Assembly (NCBI GenBank): GCA_963722665.1
Contig: CAVRNW010000013.1
Coordinates: 1-64,000 of the forward strand
Reading direction: 5' to 3'
Length of the DNA stretch: 64,000 bases
Origin: Site-B1 sp963722665
GTDB taxonomy: Bacteria; Bacteroidota; Bacteroidia; Flavobacteriales; Flavobacteriaceae
Below are positions 18,313 through 27,124 of this stretch, one piece after another (the first letter of the stretch is position 1; the number at the start of each line of letters is the position of its first letter). A program made the translations under genes and the position numbers. The notes below the pieces were generated by a model. It had not been told where the DNA came from, searched no databases, and saw only the letters and a program-made list of their open reading frames with translations.

Positions 18313-18831
18313 ATGAAAACTTTAAGTTTATCTAATTACAAACAATTTATTTTATTACTGCTTAGTCTTGTTGCTCTTGCACTTTTAACAATGTTCAATT
18401 CCTGTAAAAAATCGGCAGAAAAAACGAGTGAAACAATTATTGAAAAGTCCATGGGAGGAGATGCCAATGTAGATATTGATGATGAAAAGATCGTCATTGA
18501 AACAGAGGAAGGAACGTTCACTTCTGATGCTACTGTAAGAAGCTGGCCAAAAGAGATCCCGAATGAAGTTCCTGAATTCTCATTTGGAAAAATGGCTAAT
18601 CTGTCTACTCAAAACGTTGAAGAATCAACTAACTGGACCTTTATATTTGAAGAAGTTCCGGCAAATGCTTTGAATGATTATAAGGCCATTTTAAAAGACA
18701 AAGGCTTTAAAGTAAGTTCCGTGTCCATAGCAGGAGCAGGAGGTCAGGTTACCGGTGAAAAGGATAATATTATTGTTGCCGTTATGGCAGGTGAAGACAT
18801 GGCAACAGTATCTGTAGGAGTAGAGAAATAA
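18313..18831 (+). CDS. Lipoprotein of unknown function
   Basis: 172 residues from ATG 18313 (an in-frame ATG at 18283 would add ten residues before the signal). A lipobox ends TMFNSC, followed by a charged KKSAEKTSET linker and a small alpha/beta domain containing SWPKEIPNEVPEFSFG and FEEVPANALNDYKAIL. No known motif. It lies downstream of a FNR-like box and 21 nt before a zinc-ribbon gene. Confidence 0.7.
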   Translation: MKTLSLSNYKQFILLLLSLVALALLTMFNSCKKSAEKTSETIIEKSMGGDANVDIDDEKIVIETEEGTFTSDATVRSWPKEIPNEVPEFSFGKMANLSTQNVEESTNWTFIFEEVPANALNDYKAILKDKGFKVSSVSIAGAGGQVTGEKDNIIVAVMAGEDMATVSVGVEK

Positions 18832-18852
18832 TTTATTAAAAATATATCAATC

Positions 18853-19125
18853 ATGGAAACTGCTGGAATGAGTAAATTTTGTCAGAGTTGTGGTATGCCA
18901 ATGAAAAAAGATCCTAATCATGGCGGACTTAACAAAGACGGAACTAAAAATAAAGATTACTGTAGTTATTGCTATGTAGATAGTGAATTCACTTTTAAAG
19001 GAACAGCCAAGGAAATGCAGGCATTTTGTGTTGATAAAATGAAAGAAATGGGCTCGTCCGGTTTTATTGCCTGGTTATTCACTCGAAATATTCCAAGGCT
19101 GACACGATGGCGAAAACAAGGATAG
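18853..19125 (+). CDS. Putative zinc-ribbon protein
   Basis: 90 residues. CQSCGMPM near the start and CSYCYVD about 28 residues later form a four-cysteine zinc ribbon of the type in the 'putative zinc ribbon domain' family; a further Cys occurs in AFCVDKM. ATG at 18853, with an alternative at the MSKF Met five residues on. Cytoplasmic; role unknown. Probably co-transcribed with the preceding lipoprotein. Confidence 0.75.
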   Translation: METAGMSKFCQSCGMPMKKDPNHGGLNKDGTKNKDYCSYCYVDSEFTFKGTAKEMQAFCVDKMKEMGSSGFIAWLFTRNIPRLTRWRKQG

Positions 19126-19210
19126 TTATTTTCTCCATTGCAGAATATGACTAAAATAGGGAATACGAATACAGTTAATACAAATATTCTTATGATATCT
19201 AAAGGTGCTT

Positions 19211-19471
19211 TTATACCTCAAATACACCTTTAGGTACAATGTGAAAACCAAATCGTTTTACTTCATTTTCCACGGATTCTTTACTAACCACTGAATTAGT
19301 ATGAATTGTGATCTCTACAGGAAAAATAGTCATATCAACAAGAACATCTTTGATACCATAAAGGTTTAAAATAGCCTTCTTAATTTTTAGCAGATCCTTT
19401 TCTTTTTTGGCATCGGTACTAAAAACCTTTCCGTATTCTCCGGGAATAATATTTTTAGTTAAATAGCTCAT
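19211..19471 (-). CDS. HMA-like small protein without the CxxC motif
   Basis: 86 residues. The second half (IKKAILNLYGIKDVLVDM...VEITIHTN...VENEVKRFGFHIV) follows the beta-alpha-beta order of heavy-metal-associated (HMA) domains, but the metal-binding CxxC is absent and there is no cysteine at all. Metal transfer is therefore unlikely. A box TGATACTTGTCA lies about 54 nt upstream of the ATG. Confidence 0.6.
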   Translation of the reverse strand: MSYLTKNIIPGEYGKVFSTDAKKEKDLLKIKKAILNLYGIKDVLVDMTIFPVEITIHTNSVVSKESVENEVKRFGFHIVPKGVFEV

Positions 19472-19519
19472 AATTTATTTTATTTGATAAAAGTTCTGAA
19501 ATTGTAACCTAATAAACAA

Positions 19520-19531
19520 TGATACTTGTCA
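19520..19531. promoter_or_regulatory. FNR-like box upstream of the HMA-like gene
   Basis: TGATACTTGTCA, TGAT-N4-GTCA type, centred about 54 nt upstream of the start codon at 19471. Confidence 0.5.
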
Positions 19532-19621
19532 TAATTGTAACTATTTAGAAGAAGTTTAACTTATAGCTGACCAACCCAATTATTTTCTTATTTTGATTTA
19601 TTTATAATAACTATTAGGCTT

Positions 19622-20123
19622 TTATTCCTGATGGATAAACCCTAATTGTTTTTTTTCAATTGGAATTTCCCATTTGATCATTTCCTTTAGAAACTCATCT
19701 ACTTTCTCAATTATTACTTTTTCAGTTATTTCGTTAGGATCATAAATACCCAGATCAATAGTATTATTTTCAACATGAATATTATCGATTATTGGAAACA
19801 TAATAATAACATGTACTTCACCATTATAAGATTGAGAGAATATCAAAGCACAGCCTTGAATGAATTGATAGGAGGGAATTTGATTTGTTTTTTCGATCAA
19901 TTCAGGAGGAAAAGAATCAAATGGTGATGTTTATTGCTTCATTACTTCCTATCCAGTTTAATTCCTGAACTCTCCAGCCAATATCATATTTATCAATTAT
20001 ACTGTGAAGTGTTTTTATTAAATGGTCTTTGGTTGTTGTTTTCCAGACTATCTTCTTTTCTACAACCTTTTTTATAGACTCTTTGTAATCATTAACACGT
20101 TCACTTAAATGTTCTATTTTCAT
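19622..20123 (-). CDS. Hypothetical protein, split by a frameshift
   Basis: Two minus-strand frames, 20123-19917 and 19900-19622. The first ends ...GSNEAINITI. The second frame is open upstream of its nominal start and reads SPFDSFPPELIEKTNQIPSYQ, so the two most likely form one protein of about 165 residues with an indel near 19925-19931. The N-terminal half is charged and helical; the C-terminal half is alpha/beta with HVIIMFPIIDNI. It is the last member of the mla-type operon, 3 nt after the MCE gene. Function unknown. Confidence 0.55.
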
Positions 20124-20126
20124 GGC

Positions 20127-21113
20127 TTAATTACTTTTTTTATCTTCTTTAGCTTTTTGTTTTTCCAATTTTCTAAAATAACCTCTTGTTAAAAAATTAT
20201 GTTTTAAGGCTTCCATATTTTGGTTGAACTTATCTGTTCCTTCATTGATATTCTTCATGGTTTCTTCAAGTTCTTTAACAAATTCTTTATCATTTGACAA
20301 ATAATTGATTGCACCTTCACCGTCTTTAAACTGAACTACTGTCTCATTGATATTCCTTATTACGTCATTTATTTCTACGCTCGATATTTCTAAATTGGAA
20401 ATTAAAGATCTTACTTTTTCGGCCTGCAAAGAATCGTTCAGTAAAGCTCCGGCAACACTGTTTTCAATATCTAAAGAGGAAATAATACTATTTAGTTCTT
20501 TCATGGCCTTAGAGGCTTCAATACTCGTAATCTTTAACTGCCTAAAAGTCTGTTTTAAATTAGAAGCTACAGTTGTATCGTTGATCAGCATACCGAGAGT
20601 ACCTTTTTCATTAGACATGGCATCGGCAACCTTTAATAGTTTAGCTGTTAATAATGCAGCGTTTTCGTTGGTTGTACTTAAGGTGTTTAACATATCGTCA
20701 GTCCCGATCTTTGTATAGGTTTGAATCACATCACCCGAAACGACGATACCGTCTTTGCCTTCGCCGGGAATTATATTAACGATCATATTGCCTACTAAAC
20801 CATCAGTACCAATAGTAGCTATGGCATCTTTTTTAATATGTGGAACCATTTTCTCATCAATACTCATATCAACAAGAATGGTCGAATCATTTACCATGGT
20901 AATATTTTTGACTGTTCCAATATTGATGCCGGAATATCTTACATTATTGCCTTGCATTAATCCGCTGACATTATTGAAATTGGCGCTTATTGTAAAGGTT
21001 TTTTTGAACATATTCTGGTTTTCTCCAATTAAATAGATGGCCACAATGAACAAGGTTAATCCTGCTATGACAAAAATTCCAACTCGGAGTGTATTGCTAG
21101 TTTCTTTTTTCAT
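20127..21113 (-). CDS. MCE/MlaD-family lipid transport protein
   Basis: 328 residues. One N-terminal membrane helix (about 9-28) is followed by an MCE domain with NNVSGLMQGNNVRYSGINIG, the conserved core of the family, then a long helical region (about 150-315) and a basic tail. In Mla systems the MCE protein forms a hexamer at the inner membrane that carries phospholipids across the periplasm. It follows the permease and ATPase genes in the same operon. Confidence 0.9.
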   Translation of the reverse strand: MKKETSNTLRVGIFVIAGLTLFIVAIYLIGENQNMFKKTFTISANFNNVSGLMQGNNVRYSGINIGTVKNITMVNDSTILVDMSIDEKMVPHIKKDAIATIGTDGLVGNMIVNIIPGEGKDGIVVSGDVIQTYTKIGTDDMLNTLSTTNENAALLTAKLLKVADAMSNEKGTLGMLINDTTVASNLKQTFRQLKITSIEASKAMKELNSIISSLDIENSVAGALLNDSLQAEKVRSLISNLEISSVEINDVIRNINETVVQFKDGEGAINYLSNDKEFVKELEETMKNINEGTDKFNQNMEALKHNFLTRGYFRKLEKQKAKEDKKSN

Positions 21114-21128
21114 GATTCTTAGATTATT

Positions 21129-21911
21129 CTATTTAAAAAATGCTCTTATTTTACCATCATTGGATGAAGCCAATTCTTTAAAATTCCCTTCTGCGTAATT
21201 GGTTCCGTCTACTAGCAGGATCATTCGCTCTGCTACAACTCTTGCACAATCCACATCGTGAGTGATTATAAGAGAAGAGGTTTTATATTGTTTTTGAATA
21301 TTCCTCATCAATTCAATTATTTCCTTGGAAGTTATAGGGTCCAAACCACTGGTTGGCTCATCATACAATATGATTTTTGGCTTAAGTATTAAGGTTCTGG
21401 CTAAAGCTATTCTTCGTTTCATACCGCCCGATAATTCTGCCGGCATAAGGTCCATGGTATGAACAAGTCCAACATTTTCAAGGGCTTCAGTAACCAGGTC
21501 GGTCGTATCCTTTATAATTCCAAATCTTTTTTTATGACGCCGAAGCGGAAATTCCAGATTTTCTCTAACAGTCATTGAATCGTATAAGGCACTGCCTTGA
21601 AAAAGAAATCCAATGTCTATGCGCAGTTCATCCAATTCCTTTTGATCTAAATCTGATATATCCTTTCCCATCACTTTAATAGTTCCCGAATCGGGCTTCA
21701 TCAAACCGATGAGACATTTGATCATCACCGATTTTCCTGAACCGGATTTCCCCATGATCACGAGGTTTTCTCCTTCATAAAGCGATAAATTAAATCCGTT
21801 TAAAACATAATTGTCACCAAATGATTTGTACAGATCTTTTATTTCGATCATGATTTTTTTGGAATTGTTTCCTTCAATGTTTTCAGTTATGTCTTGTCGT
21901 TGGATCATCAT
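21129..21911 (-). CDS. ABC transporter ATPase, MlaF type
   Basis: 260 residues. Walker A is GKSGSGKS, the signature LSGGMKRRIALARTL, Walker B IILYDEPTSGLDP, and the switch ITHDVDCA. The GGMKRR signature is typical of MlaF/Ttg2A-type ATPases. An N-terminal extension of about 25 residues precedes the ABC core. It abuts the permease gene directly (stop of one and start of the next touch). Confidence 0.92.
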   Translation of the reverse strand: MMIQRQDITENIEGNNSKKIMIEIKDLYKSFGDNYVLNGFNLSLYEGENLVIMGKSGSGKSVMIKCLIGLMKPDSGTIKVMGKDISDLDQKELDELRIDIGFLFQGSALYDSMTVRENLEFPLRRHKKRFGIIKDTTDLVTEALENVGLVHTMDLMPAELSGGMKRRIALARTLILKPKIILYDEPTSGLDPITSKEIIELMRNIQKQYKTSSLIITHDVDCARVVAERMILLVDGTNYAEGNFKELASSNDGKIRAFFK

Positions 21912-22694
21912 TTAAATTTCAAAAAATATGTCGGTTACGAATACCGCAATAAAATCTATGATAAAAAGGAGCATAGAGGAGAACACAACTGCCGAATTTG
22001 CAGCTACACCAACACCAACAGTCCCTTTTTTACAGTTATATCCCTTAAAACAACCAACTAGTCCTATTGCAAAACCAAAAAAGAATGTTTTGATAGTGGC
22101 AGGGATCAGGTCTCCAAATTCTATGGCTTGAAATACCTTGTTAAAATAGAGTACAAAGGATACTTCTCCTTTTAGATTCTCGATGATATAAGATCCATAG
22201 AGGGCAATGGCATCACCAAAGAATACCAATACAGGCAGCATAAGTGTAGTTGCCAATACTCTGGTCACAACCAAATATTTGAACGGGTTGGTACCGGAGA
22301 CCTCCATGGCATCAATTTGTTCTGTGACTCGCATTGATCCCAACTCTGCCCCAATCCCGGAACCAATTTTTCCTGCACATATCAAAGCTATGATCATAGG
22401 TCCTATTTCTCTTATTATTGAAATACTCACCATAGAAGGCATCCAGGATTCCGCTCCAAATTCCTGTAAGGTTGGCCGTGTTTGAAGCGTTATGACCAGA
22501 CCAATGATAAACCCTGTTATGGCAACCAGTAAAAGGGATCTGTTGCCAATATTATAGCATTGCTTTAGAAGCTCCTTACCTTCAAATGGCCTTTTTATTA
22601 ATTCCTTAAAAAATCGACCGGCAAAAATTGTCAACTCACCAATTTCTGCAAAGAAATCGATAATTCTGTTTTTTATGGTATTTGTTCCAGACAT
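21912..22694 (-). CDS. ABC transporter permease, MlaE family
   Basis: 260 residues, five to six membrane helices, with the MlaE signature region around REIGPMIIALICAGKIGSG (with the following GAELGSMRVTEQIDAMEV) and the C-terminal GVGVAANSAVVFSSM. First gene of the lipid-transport operon that runs to 19622. A box TGATTAAAGTCA is centred 60 nt upstream of its ATG, on the shared promoter with the divergent patatin gene. Confidence 0.92.
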   Translation of the reverse strand: MSGTNTIKNRIIDFFAEIGELTIFAGRFFKELIKRPFEGKELLKQCYNIGNRSLLLVAITGFIIGLVITLQTRPTLQEFGAESWMPSMVSISIIREIGPMIIALICAGKIGSGIGAELGSMRVTEQIDAMEVSGTNPFKYLVVTRVLATTLMLPVLVFFGDAIALYGSYIIENLKGEVSFVLYFNKVFQAIEFGDLIPATIKTFFFGFAIGLVGCFKGYNCKKGTVGVGVAANSAVVFSSMLLFIIDFIAVFVTDIFFEI

Positions 22695-22748
22695 AAGTAA
22701 CCATTTGACCCTAAACTCAAATATATTATTTGTAATCTCAATTTGAAA

Positions 22749-22760
22749 TGATTAAAGTCA
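22749..22760. promoter_or_regulatory. FNR-like box, mla-operon side of a divergent promoter
   Basis: TGATTAAAGTCA, identical to the box at 13189-13200; centred 60 nt upstream of the MlaE ATG. Confidence 0.55.
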
Positions 22761-22770
22761 TGTGTATTGA

Positions 22771-22782
22771 TGACATAAATCA
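22771..22782. promoter_or_regulatory. FNR-like box, patatin side of a divergent promoter
   Basis: TGACATAAATCA, the reverse-strand TGAT-N4-GTCA form; centred 57 nt upstream of the patatin ATG and 22 bp (two helix turns) from the neighbouring box. Confidence 0.5.
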
Positions 22783-22833
22783 TAGGAGATGATGTGGTTT
22801 AGAGCTACTTTTAAAAAGTAAATATTTAAGTTG

Positions 22834-23610
22834 ATGAAAATAGGTTTGGTGCTGTCAGGAGGAGGCATAAGAGGAGCTGCCCATATAGGTGCTATTAAAG
22901 CGTTTGAGGAATGTGGTATTCATCCATCATCTATTGCAGGAACAAGTGCCGGCGCCATTGTAGGGGCACTGTATTCCTATGGTTATGATTATAAGGAGAT
23001 GCTTGATTTTTTCAAGCAGATTCAATTTTTTGATGTTAAGAAATTTGCCAGGAATAAACCCGGATTTATAGACTCAGAGAAATATTATAAGCTCTTTAGT
23101 GAATATTTTCCCGAGGATAATTTTAACGCTCTAAAGAAGCATATAGTAATAACCGCAACAGATATTTTAGATGGCACCTTAAGGACATTTAACAAAGGAG
23201 AGCTCATTAAACCATTATTGGCATCTGCCTCATATCCGGGAGTTTTTTCACCTATTAAAATTGATAACTCTTACTATATTGACGGCGGCGCATTAAATAA
23301 TTTCCCGATTGAATTTTTAAAAGATGACTGTGATGTTATTTTTGGTGTTCATGTCAATCCGTTTAAAAAGATAAAAATAACCGATCTGAAGCATTTTCAT
23401 AATGTTTTGGAACGTGCGTTTAAGTTAAAATCGTTAAAAGAAGACCTGATTAAGTTTCAGCAGTGCGATTTGATTATTTGTCCGGAAGAATTAAGCAAAT
23501 ACGGAACTTTTGATAAGAAATATATTGATGAGATCTTTAAAATAGGCTATGAAGATACTATAAGTAAATTTAATGCCAGTTCATTGGCCAAAATTGACAC
23601 AATATCCTGA
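22834..23610 (+). CDS. Patatin-like phospholipase
   Basis: 258 residues from ATG 22834. It has the patatin oxyanion motif GGGIRGAAHIG, the nucleophile elbow GTSAG and the catalytic Asp in DGGALNNFP: a Ser-Asp dyad acyl hydrolase. No signal peptide, so it acts in the cytoplasm or at the inner face of the membrane. Divergent from the Mla lipid transporter, with FNR-like boxes in the shared promoter, so the two may be co-regulated in lipid remodelling. Confidence 0.92.
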   Translation: MKIGLVLSGGGIRGAAHIGAIKAFEECGIHPSSIAGTSAGAIVGALYSYGYDYKEMLDFFKQIQFFDVKKFARNKPGFIDSEKYYKLFSEYFPEDNFNALKKHIVITATDILDGTLRTFNKGELIKPLLASASYPGVFSPIKIDNSYYIDGGALNNFPIEFLKDDCDVIFGVHVNPFKKIKITDLKHFHNVLERAFKLKSLKEDLIKFQQCDLIICPEELSKYGTFDKKYIDEIFKIGYEDTISKFNASSLAKIDTIS

Positions 23611-23690
23611 ATTAGTTTAAGTTTAAATTAACATAGAATAAATTCTAATTTTACAAAGATTCAATAACTTTATAATATGAAAAAATAGTA

Positions 23691-23960
23691 ATGAAAACTA
23701 CCCTTCAAATACAAAATTTAAAATGTAATGGTTGCGCTTCAACCATCAAGAATAAGTTATCAACTTTAGGAAATATTGAAAAGATTTCCATTGAATTGGA
23801 AAGCAGTTCTGTTTCATTTGATCATAAGTCGGATGAAGACCTGGAGGTTGTCAAAAAAGAACTCAATGATCTTGGATATCCTCTTGCAGGTAAACAAAAC
23901 AAACTGCAAACAAAAGCGAAATCTTATGTTAGTTGCGCTATTGGTAAAATGAATAGTTAA
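23691..23960 (+). CDS. Heavy-metal-associated (HMA) domain protein
   Basis: 89 residues with a complete HMA domain: LKCNGCASTIKNKL carries the CxxC metal site, followed by the beta-alpha-beta fold. A Lys-rich tail contains one more Cys (SYVSCAIGK). Probably a copper chaperone or a domain from a metal-ATPase family; partner unknown. Confidence 0.85.
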   Translation: MKTTLQIQNLKCNGCASTIKNKLSTLGNIEKISIELESSSVSFDHKSDEDLEVVKKELNDLGYPLAGKQNKLQTKAKSYVSCAIGKMNS

Positions 23961-24063
23961 AAACTATTCCTTTATCTGTATTTATTATGGTAAGTGTAAC
24001 AATGATTACAGAGCATCTTTCTATTACAACATAGTTTTACAAAAAATTTAAAACAAAATATAA

Positions 24064-24783
24064 ATGGAAACAACAATTGAAGATCAAAACGTAGTATCAA
24101 TGCCAAGAATTGGTGATAAAGCGCCGGAATTTAAGGCAGTAACTACACAGGGAGATATTAACTTCCCGAAAGATTATAAGGGAGAATGGGTTATACTATT
24201 TAGCCATCCGGCAGATTTTACACCGGTCTGTACATCAGAGTTTATGACCTTTGCACATCTGGAAAGCAAATTTAATAAAGCCAATTGTAATCTTGTAGGA
24301 TTGTCTATTGATGGTCTGTACAGTCATATTGCCTGGTTAAGGAACATTAAAGAAAAAATTGATTACAAGGGAATGAAAAATATTGAAGTTAAGTTTCCTT
24401 TAATTGAAGACATTACCATGAATGTTGCCAAGAAATATGGAATGATCCAGCCCGGAGAAAGTAAAACACAGGCTGTTAGAGCCGTGTTCTTTATTGACCC
24501 TAAAGGTATTATCAGAGCCATTATTTACTATCCTTTGAGTTTAGGTAGAAATTTTGATGAAATTTACAGAGCCTTGATCGCTATGCAAACATCTGATAAA
24601 TTCTCTGTAGCTACACCGGCAGATTGGAATCCTGGTGACGATGTCATTATTTCACCGGCAGGTAACTGTGGAGTGGCTAACGAAAGAATGACCAAAGCAG
24701 ATGATTTAAAATGTGAAGATTGGTATTTCTGTACCAAAAAACTTGCAAAAGAAGATATACTTAAAAGCGTTTTAAAAAAATAA
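24064..24783 (+). CDS. Peroxiredoxin, Prx6/archaeal-type
   Basis: 239 residues. The peroxidatic Cys56 is in DFTPVCTSEF. The long C-terminal extension with GNCGVANERM and a later CEDWYFC carries extra cysteines like those of thermophilic archaeal Prx6-type enzymes. It reduces hydrogen peroxide and organic peroxides in the cytoplasm. It sits between an HMA gene and an L,D-transpeptidase gene; no FNR-like box is seen in front. Confidence 0.92.
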   Translation: METTIEDQNVVSMPRIGDKAPEFKAVTTQGDINFPKDYKGEWVILFSHPADFTPVCTSEFMTFAHLESKFNKANCNLVGLSIDGLYSHIAWLRNIKEKIDYKGMKNIEVKFPLIEDITMNVAKKYGMIQPGESKTQAVRAVFFIDPKGIIRAIIYYPLSLGRNFDEIYRALIAMQTSDKFSVATPADWNPGDDVIISPAGNCGVANERMTKADDLKCEDWYFCTKKLAKEDILKSVLKK

Positions 24784-24799
24784 AGCTAATTTTTAGTAA

Positions 24800-25714
24800 A
24801 TGACACCAATAAGAGCGGCATATAGAAGCTTACCGGCTTTGATGCTGCTTTTATTGGTTTTTTATTGTCCTGATAACAGCATCTACGGTCAGAATAAATT
24901 AAACAAGGACTGGGACAAAATTATTCAGATTGAGCAAGATGTATCTATAGAGAATTACTTCAAATTCCTGGATTCCTTAGTATTAAAATATAACCGGATC
25001 CTCCCATATAAAATATCGGAACATATCCTGGTTCGAAATAATCCCCGGATCATTGATTCATTGGCCAAAACCGATTATTATTATATGATGGAAAAGGATT
25101 CCTTTGTTTACGATCAAAAAAAACTGATCATTTTTAAGGCAGGTGACCAATTGGAAATTCCTGATTCATTGGAAACTGCTAAGATCATGAAGTCTTTTGA
25201 AAATACCAGAATTGATGTAAACATTCCTGAGTTTAAATTAAGGATTTATGAAGATTCCTTAAGGCTCTATGAGTTTCCTGTAAGGGTAGGGAGAAATGAA
25301 AATAAATATCTCGAGATGGCAGGCCGAATTTTGGATCTAAAGACCAAGCATGGTAAAGGAAGCATTGTAAATCATGTAAAATACCCTGTTTATTATAATC
25401 CGGTGGATAATCATCAATATTTTTTTACTTTAAGAGATGATAACAAAACGACAAAACTACCTCAAATACCATGGATAGAAACAGAGATCAATGGCCTTAG
25501 GAATGGTCAGCTCATTCATCCAACAACAAATCCGGTCACTTTATCTAAAGCGTATTCCAATGGCTGCATAGGTACCAGAGAAGCGGATGCCTGGATAATT
25601 TATTATTATGCACCGATTGGCACCAGGATTGGTATAAGGTATGATCTGAATGTCAAGAATGAAAAAGGAAAGCTAATTAAATTAAAAGATATTTACGGCT
25701 ACTCAAGAGAATAG
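24800..25714 (+). CDS. L,D-transpeptidase (YkuD family)
   Basis: 304 residues, a likely signal peptide (about 1-30), then a YkuD domain. The catalytic region reads HPTTNPVTLSKAYSNGCIG, with the nucleophile Cys in SNGCIGTRE and an upstream His. It forms 3-3 crosslinks in peptidoglycan or links proteins to it, in the periplasm. Starts 16 nt after the peroxiredoxin stop. Its end overlaps the convergent gene at 25699 by 16 nt. Confidence 0.88.
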   Translation: MTPIRAAYRSLPALMLLLLVFYCPDNSIYGQNKLNKDWDKIIQIEQDVSIENYFKFLDSLVLKYNRILPYKISEHILVRNNPRIIDSLAKTDYYYMMEKDSFVYDQKKLIIFKAGDQLEIPDSLETAKIMKSFENTRIDVNIPEFKLRIYEDSLRLYEFPVRVGRNENKYLEMAGRILDLKTKHGKGSIVNHVKYPVYYNPVDNHQYFFTLRDDNKTTKLPQIPWIETEINGLRNGQLIHPTTNPVTLSKAYSNGCIGTREADAWIIYYYAPIGTRIGIRYDLNVKNEKGKLIKLKDIYGYSRE

Positions 25715-26493
25715 CTTGTTATTTTGCATTTAAAATATTGATAATCTCCGTTAGCCATATTCCAAATAGCAGTTAATTCATCGGGAATTATTAAGCCATT
25801 AAAATCGCGATAATTTTCAAAGACTCCGGTAAATTCCTGAAGAGAATCCACCATGTATCGTTTTGTTCTGAAACTTGTGATCCAGCCTTCCGTATCAAAA
25901 TTAAAAATACCCTCTGCAATAATATTTTCAGCTTGAATGGTCGCTTTTAATGAATGATCATCAATTTCTTTCCATTTTATACGTTTATCAAGCAAAGCAT
26001 TGGGATATATAGGTAATTCTGCCAAATATCGGGTCAATGATCCCTGATCTATTTTGCTTCCTTTTGCCACTTCAATATCTTTAATACCTAAAAAATTCAC
26101 CTTCATTTCACCGCTCCCGTCCATGAATTTATCACGTACTAACATTGGGAACGATTTTGCTTTCCATATAAATTCAGCCTTAGTAACAGACATATATTGC
26201 TTTGCTTTAAAGGACAGCCATTTGTTTGATGGATATTTTCTAATTCGGCCTTGTTGCTCAATAACTAAATTAGCTTCCATTGGTTTTCCGGTGATATTAA
26301 CTTTCAATAAATAATTTTGAAGCAGTTCAGGCAAGGGTTCCAGATCTTTCTTACTAATAATTTTATTACTTACGGCATCCCGGTTTAAAAGTATATCGAT
26401 CTCAGATTGGATCTTTGAGTTAAAACTCGAATTGCCGTAAATAATTAATAGAATTATTGAAATAATTAGTATTGCAATAGTTACTAAAACCAT
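25699..26493 (-). CDS. Membrane-anchored protein, DUF6544-like
   Basis: About 264 residues from ATG 26493; a TTG-initiated extension to 26583 is possible but reads through a regulatory box. One N-terminal helix (MVLVTIAILIISIILLI), then a beta-rich domain with YPNALLDKRIKWKEI and RTKRYMVDSLQEFTGVFENY. I assign it tentatively to the DUF6544 (formerly DUF6920) group. Role unknown. Two identical TGATAATTATCA boxes lie upstream, between it and the divergent gene at 26672. Confidence 0.65.
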   Translation of the reverse strand: MVLVTIAILIISIILLIIYGNSSFNSKIQSEIDILLNRDAVSNKIISKKDLEPLPELLQNYLLKVNITGKPMEANLVIEQQGRIRKYPSNKWLSFKAKQYMSVTKAEFIWKAKSFPMLVRDKFMDGSGEMKVNFLGIKDIEVAKGSKIDQGSLTRYLAELPIYPNALLDKRIKWKEIDDHSLKATIQAENIIAEGIFNFDTEGWITSFRTKRYMVDSLQEFTGVFENYRDFNGLIIPDELTAIWNMANGDYQYFKCKITSYSLE

Positions 26494-26570
26494 TTTTTTC
26501 ACTTTGAATTGGTATTGTTTGATAATTTTATAGTCGATATAAATGTATCCAAGTCTAAAACAATTTAAAA

Positions 26571-26582
26571 TGATAATTATCA
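26571..26582. promoter_or_regulatory. FNR-like box, tandem copy 1
   Basis: TGATAATTATCA, a perfect palindrome. Centred 31 bp (about three helix turns) from an identical copy at 26602. Confidence 0.55.
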
Positions 26583-26601
26583 ATTAGAAGCAGTCTTGTA
26601 C

Positions 26602-26613
26602 TGATAATTATCA
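26602..26613. promoter_or_regulatory. FNR-like box, tandem copy 2
   Basis: TGATAATTATCA, identical to the copy at 26571 and to the core of the box at 28182; centred about 64 nt upstream of the ATG at 26672. Confidence 0.55.
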
Positions 26614-26671
26614 TTTCCTGTTTTAAAAATAATAACTAACTTATTGTGTTAAACTAAAATCGTGTTAAATT

Positions 26672-27058
26672 ATGGTCACAAAAGTTATTTTTAATTCCGA
26701 TCTGCATTTTGAACATGTGCAGTGGAAGAAAGAACTGCTATTTTGGAAAGACGAGATCAAATCATTTCAAAAAAGGCTGGATGAAATTGTGCAAAAATGG
26801 ACCAATACCAATGTTTTGGCAGAATTAGGTCAGTTTCAAAATAATTTTATAATTCATAAAGACCAAATAAATAAACTAATAGAACAAATTGATGCCCATG
26901 AGCATAATATTGCAGTTCATTTTCAGGCAAACGAAGACGCGATTGACAGGGTGCACCTTAAATATCATGAATCCTTCAGGGATAAGATGAATACACAACG
27001 TGAAATGTATAATACTCTAAAGCATAAGTATTATATTTTTTTAAGCAAGTACATGTAA
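26672..27058 (+). CDS. Small helical protein, paralogue A
   Basis: 128 residues, largely helical and charged, no signal peptide. It aligns with the convergent 152-residue protein at 27125-27583: both have LH.E...W..EL.F.KDE near the start, an interrupted N......I..F/L stretch, and a following HE.EL/HEHNI segment. I do not recognise the family. Probably a soluble coiled-coil or four-helix-bundle protein. It has a tandem FNR-like box upstream and ends at a shared terminator. Confidence 0.6.
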   Translation: MVTKVIFNSDLHFEHVQWKKELLFWKDEIKSFQKRLDEIVQKWTNTNVLAELGQFQNNFIIHKDQINKLIEQIDAHEHNIAVHFQANEDAIDRVHLKYHESFRDKMNTQREMYNTLKHKYYIFLSKYM

Positions 27059-27062
27059 AAAT

Positions 27063-27102
27063 AAAAAGCTGCAATGCCCTTATTTGGTTCACTGCAGCTT
27101 TT
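27063..27102. terminator. Bidirectional terminator
   Basis: AAAAGCTGCA / TGCAGCTTTT with a ~19-base spacer, between the convergent paralogues. Confidence 0.8.
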
Positions 27103-27124
27103 AAACTTATAATTGGTAAAACAA

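Noticed and set aside
24001..24020. TGATTACAGAGC in front of the peroxiredoxin as a box
   Set aside because: Only one half-site matches, so it is not counted.
26493..26583. TTG start at 26583 for the DUF6544-like protein
   Set aside because: It would translate the TGATAATTATCA box, and the normal N-terminal helix begins with ATG at 26493.
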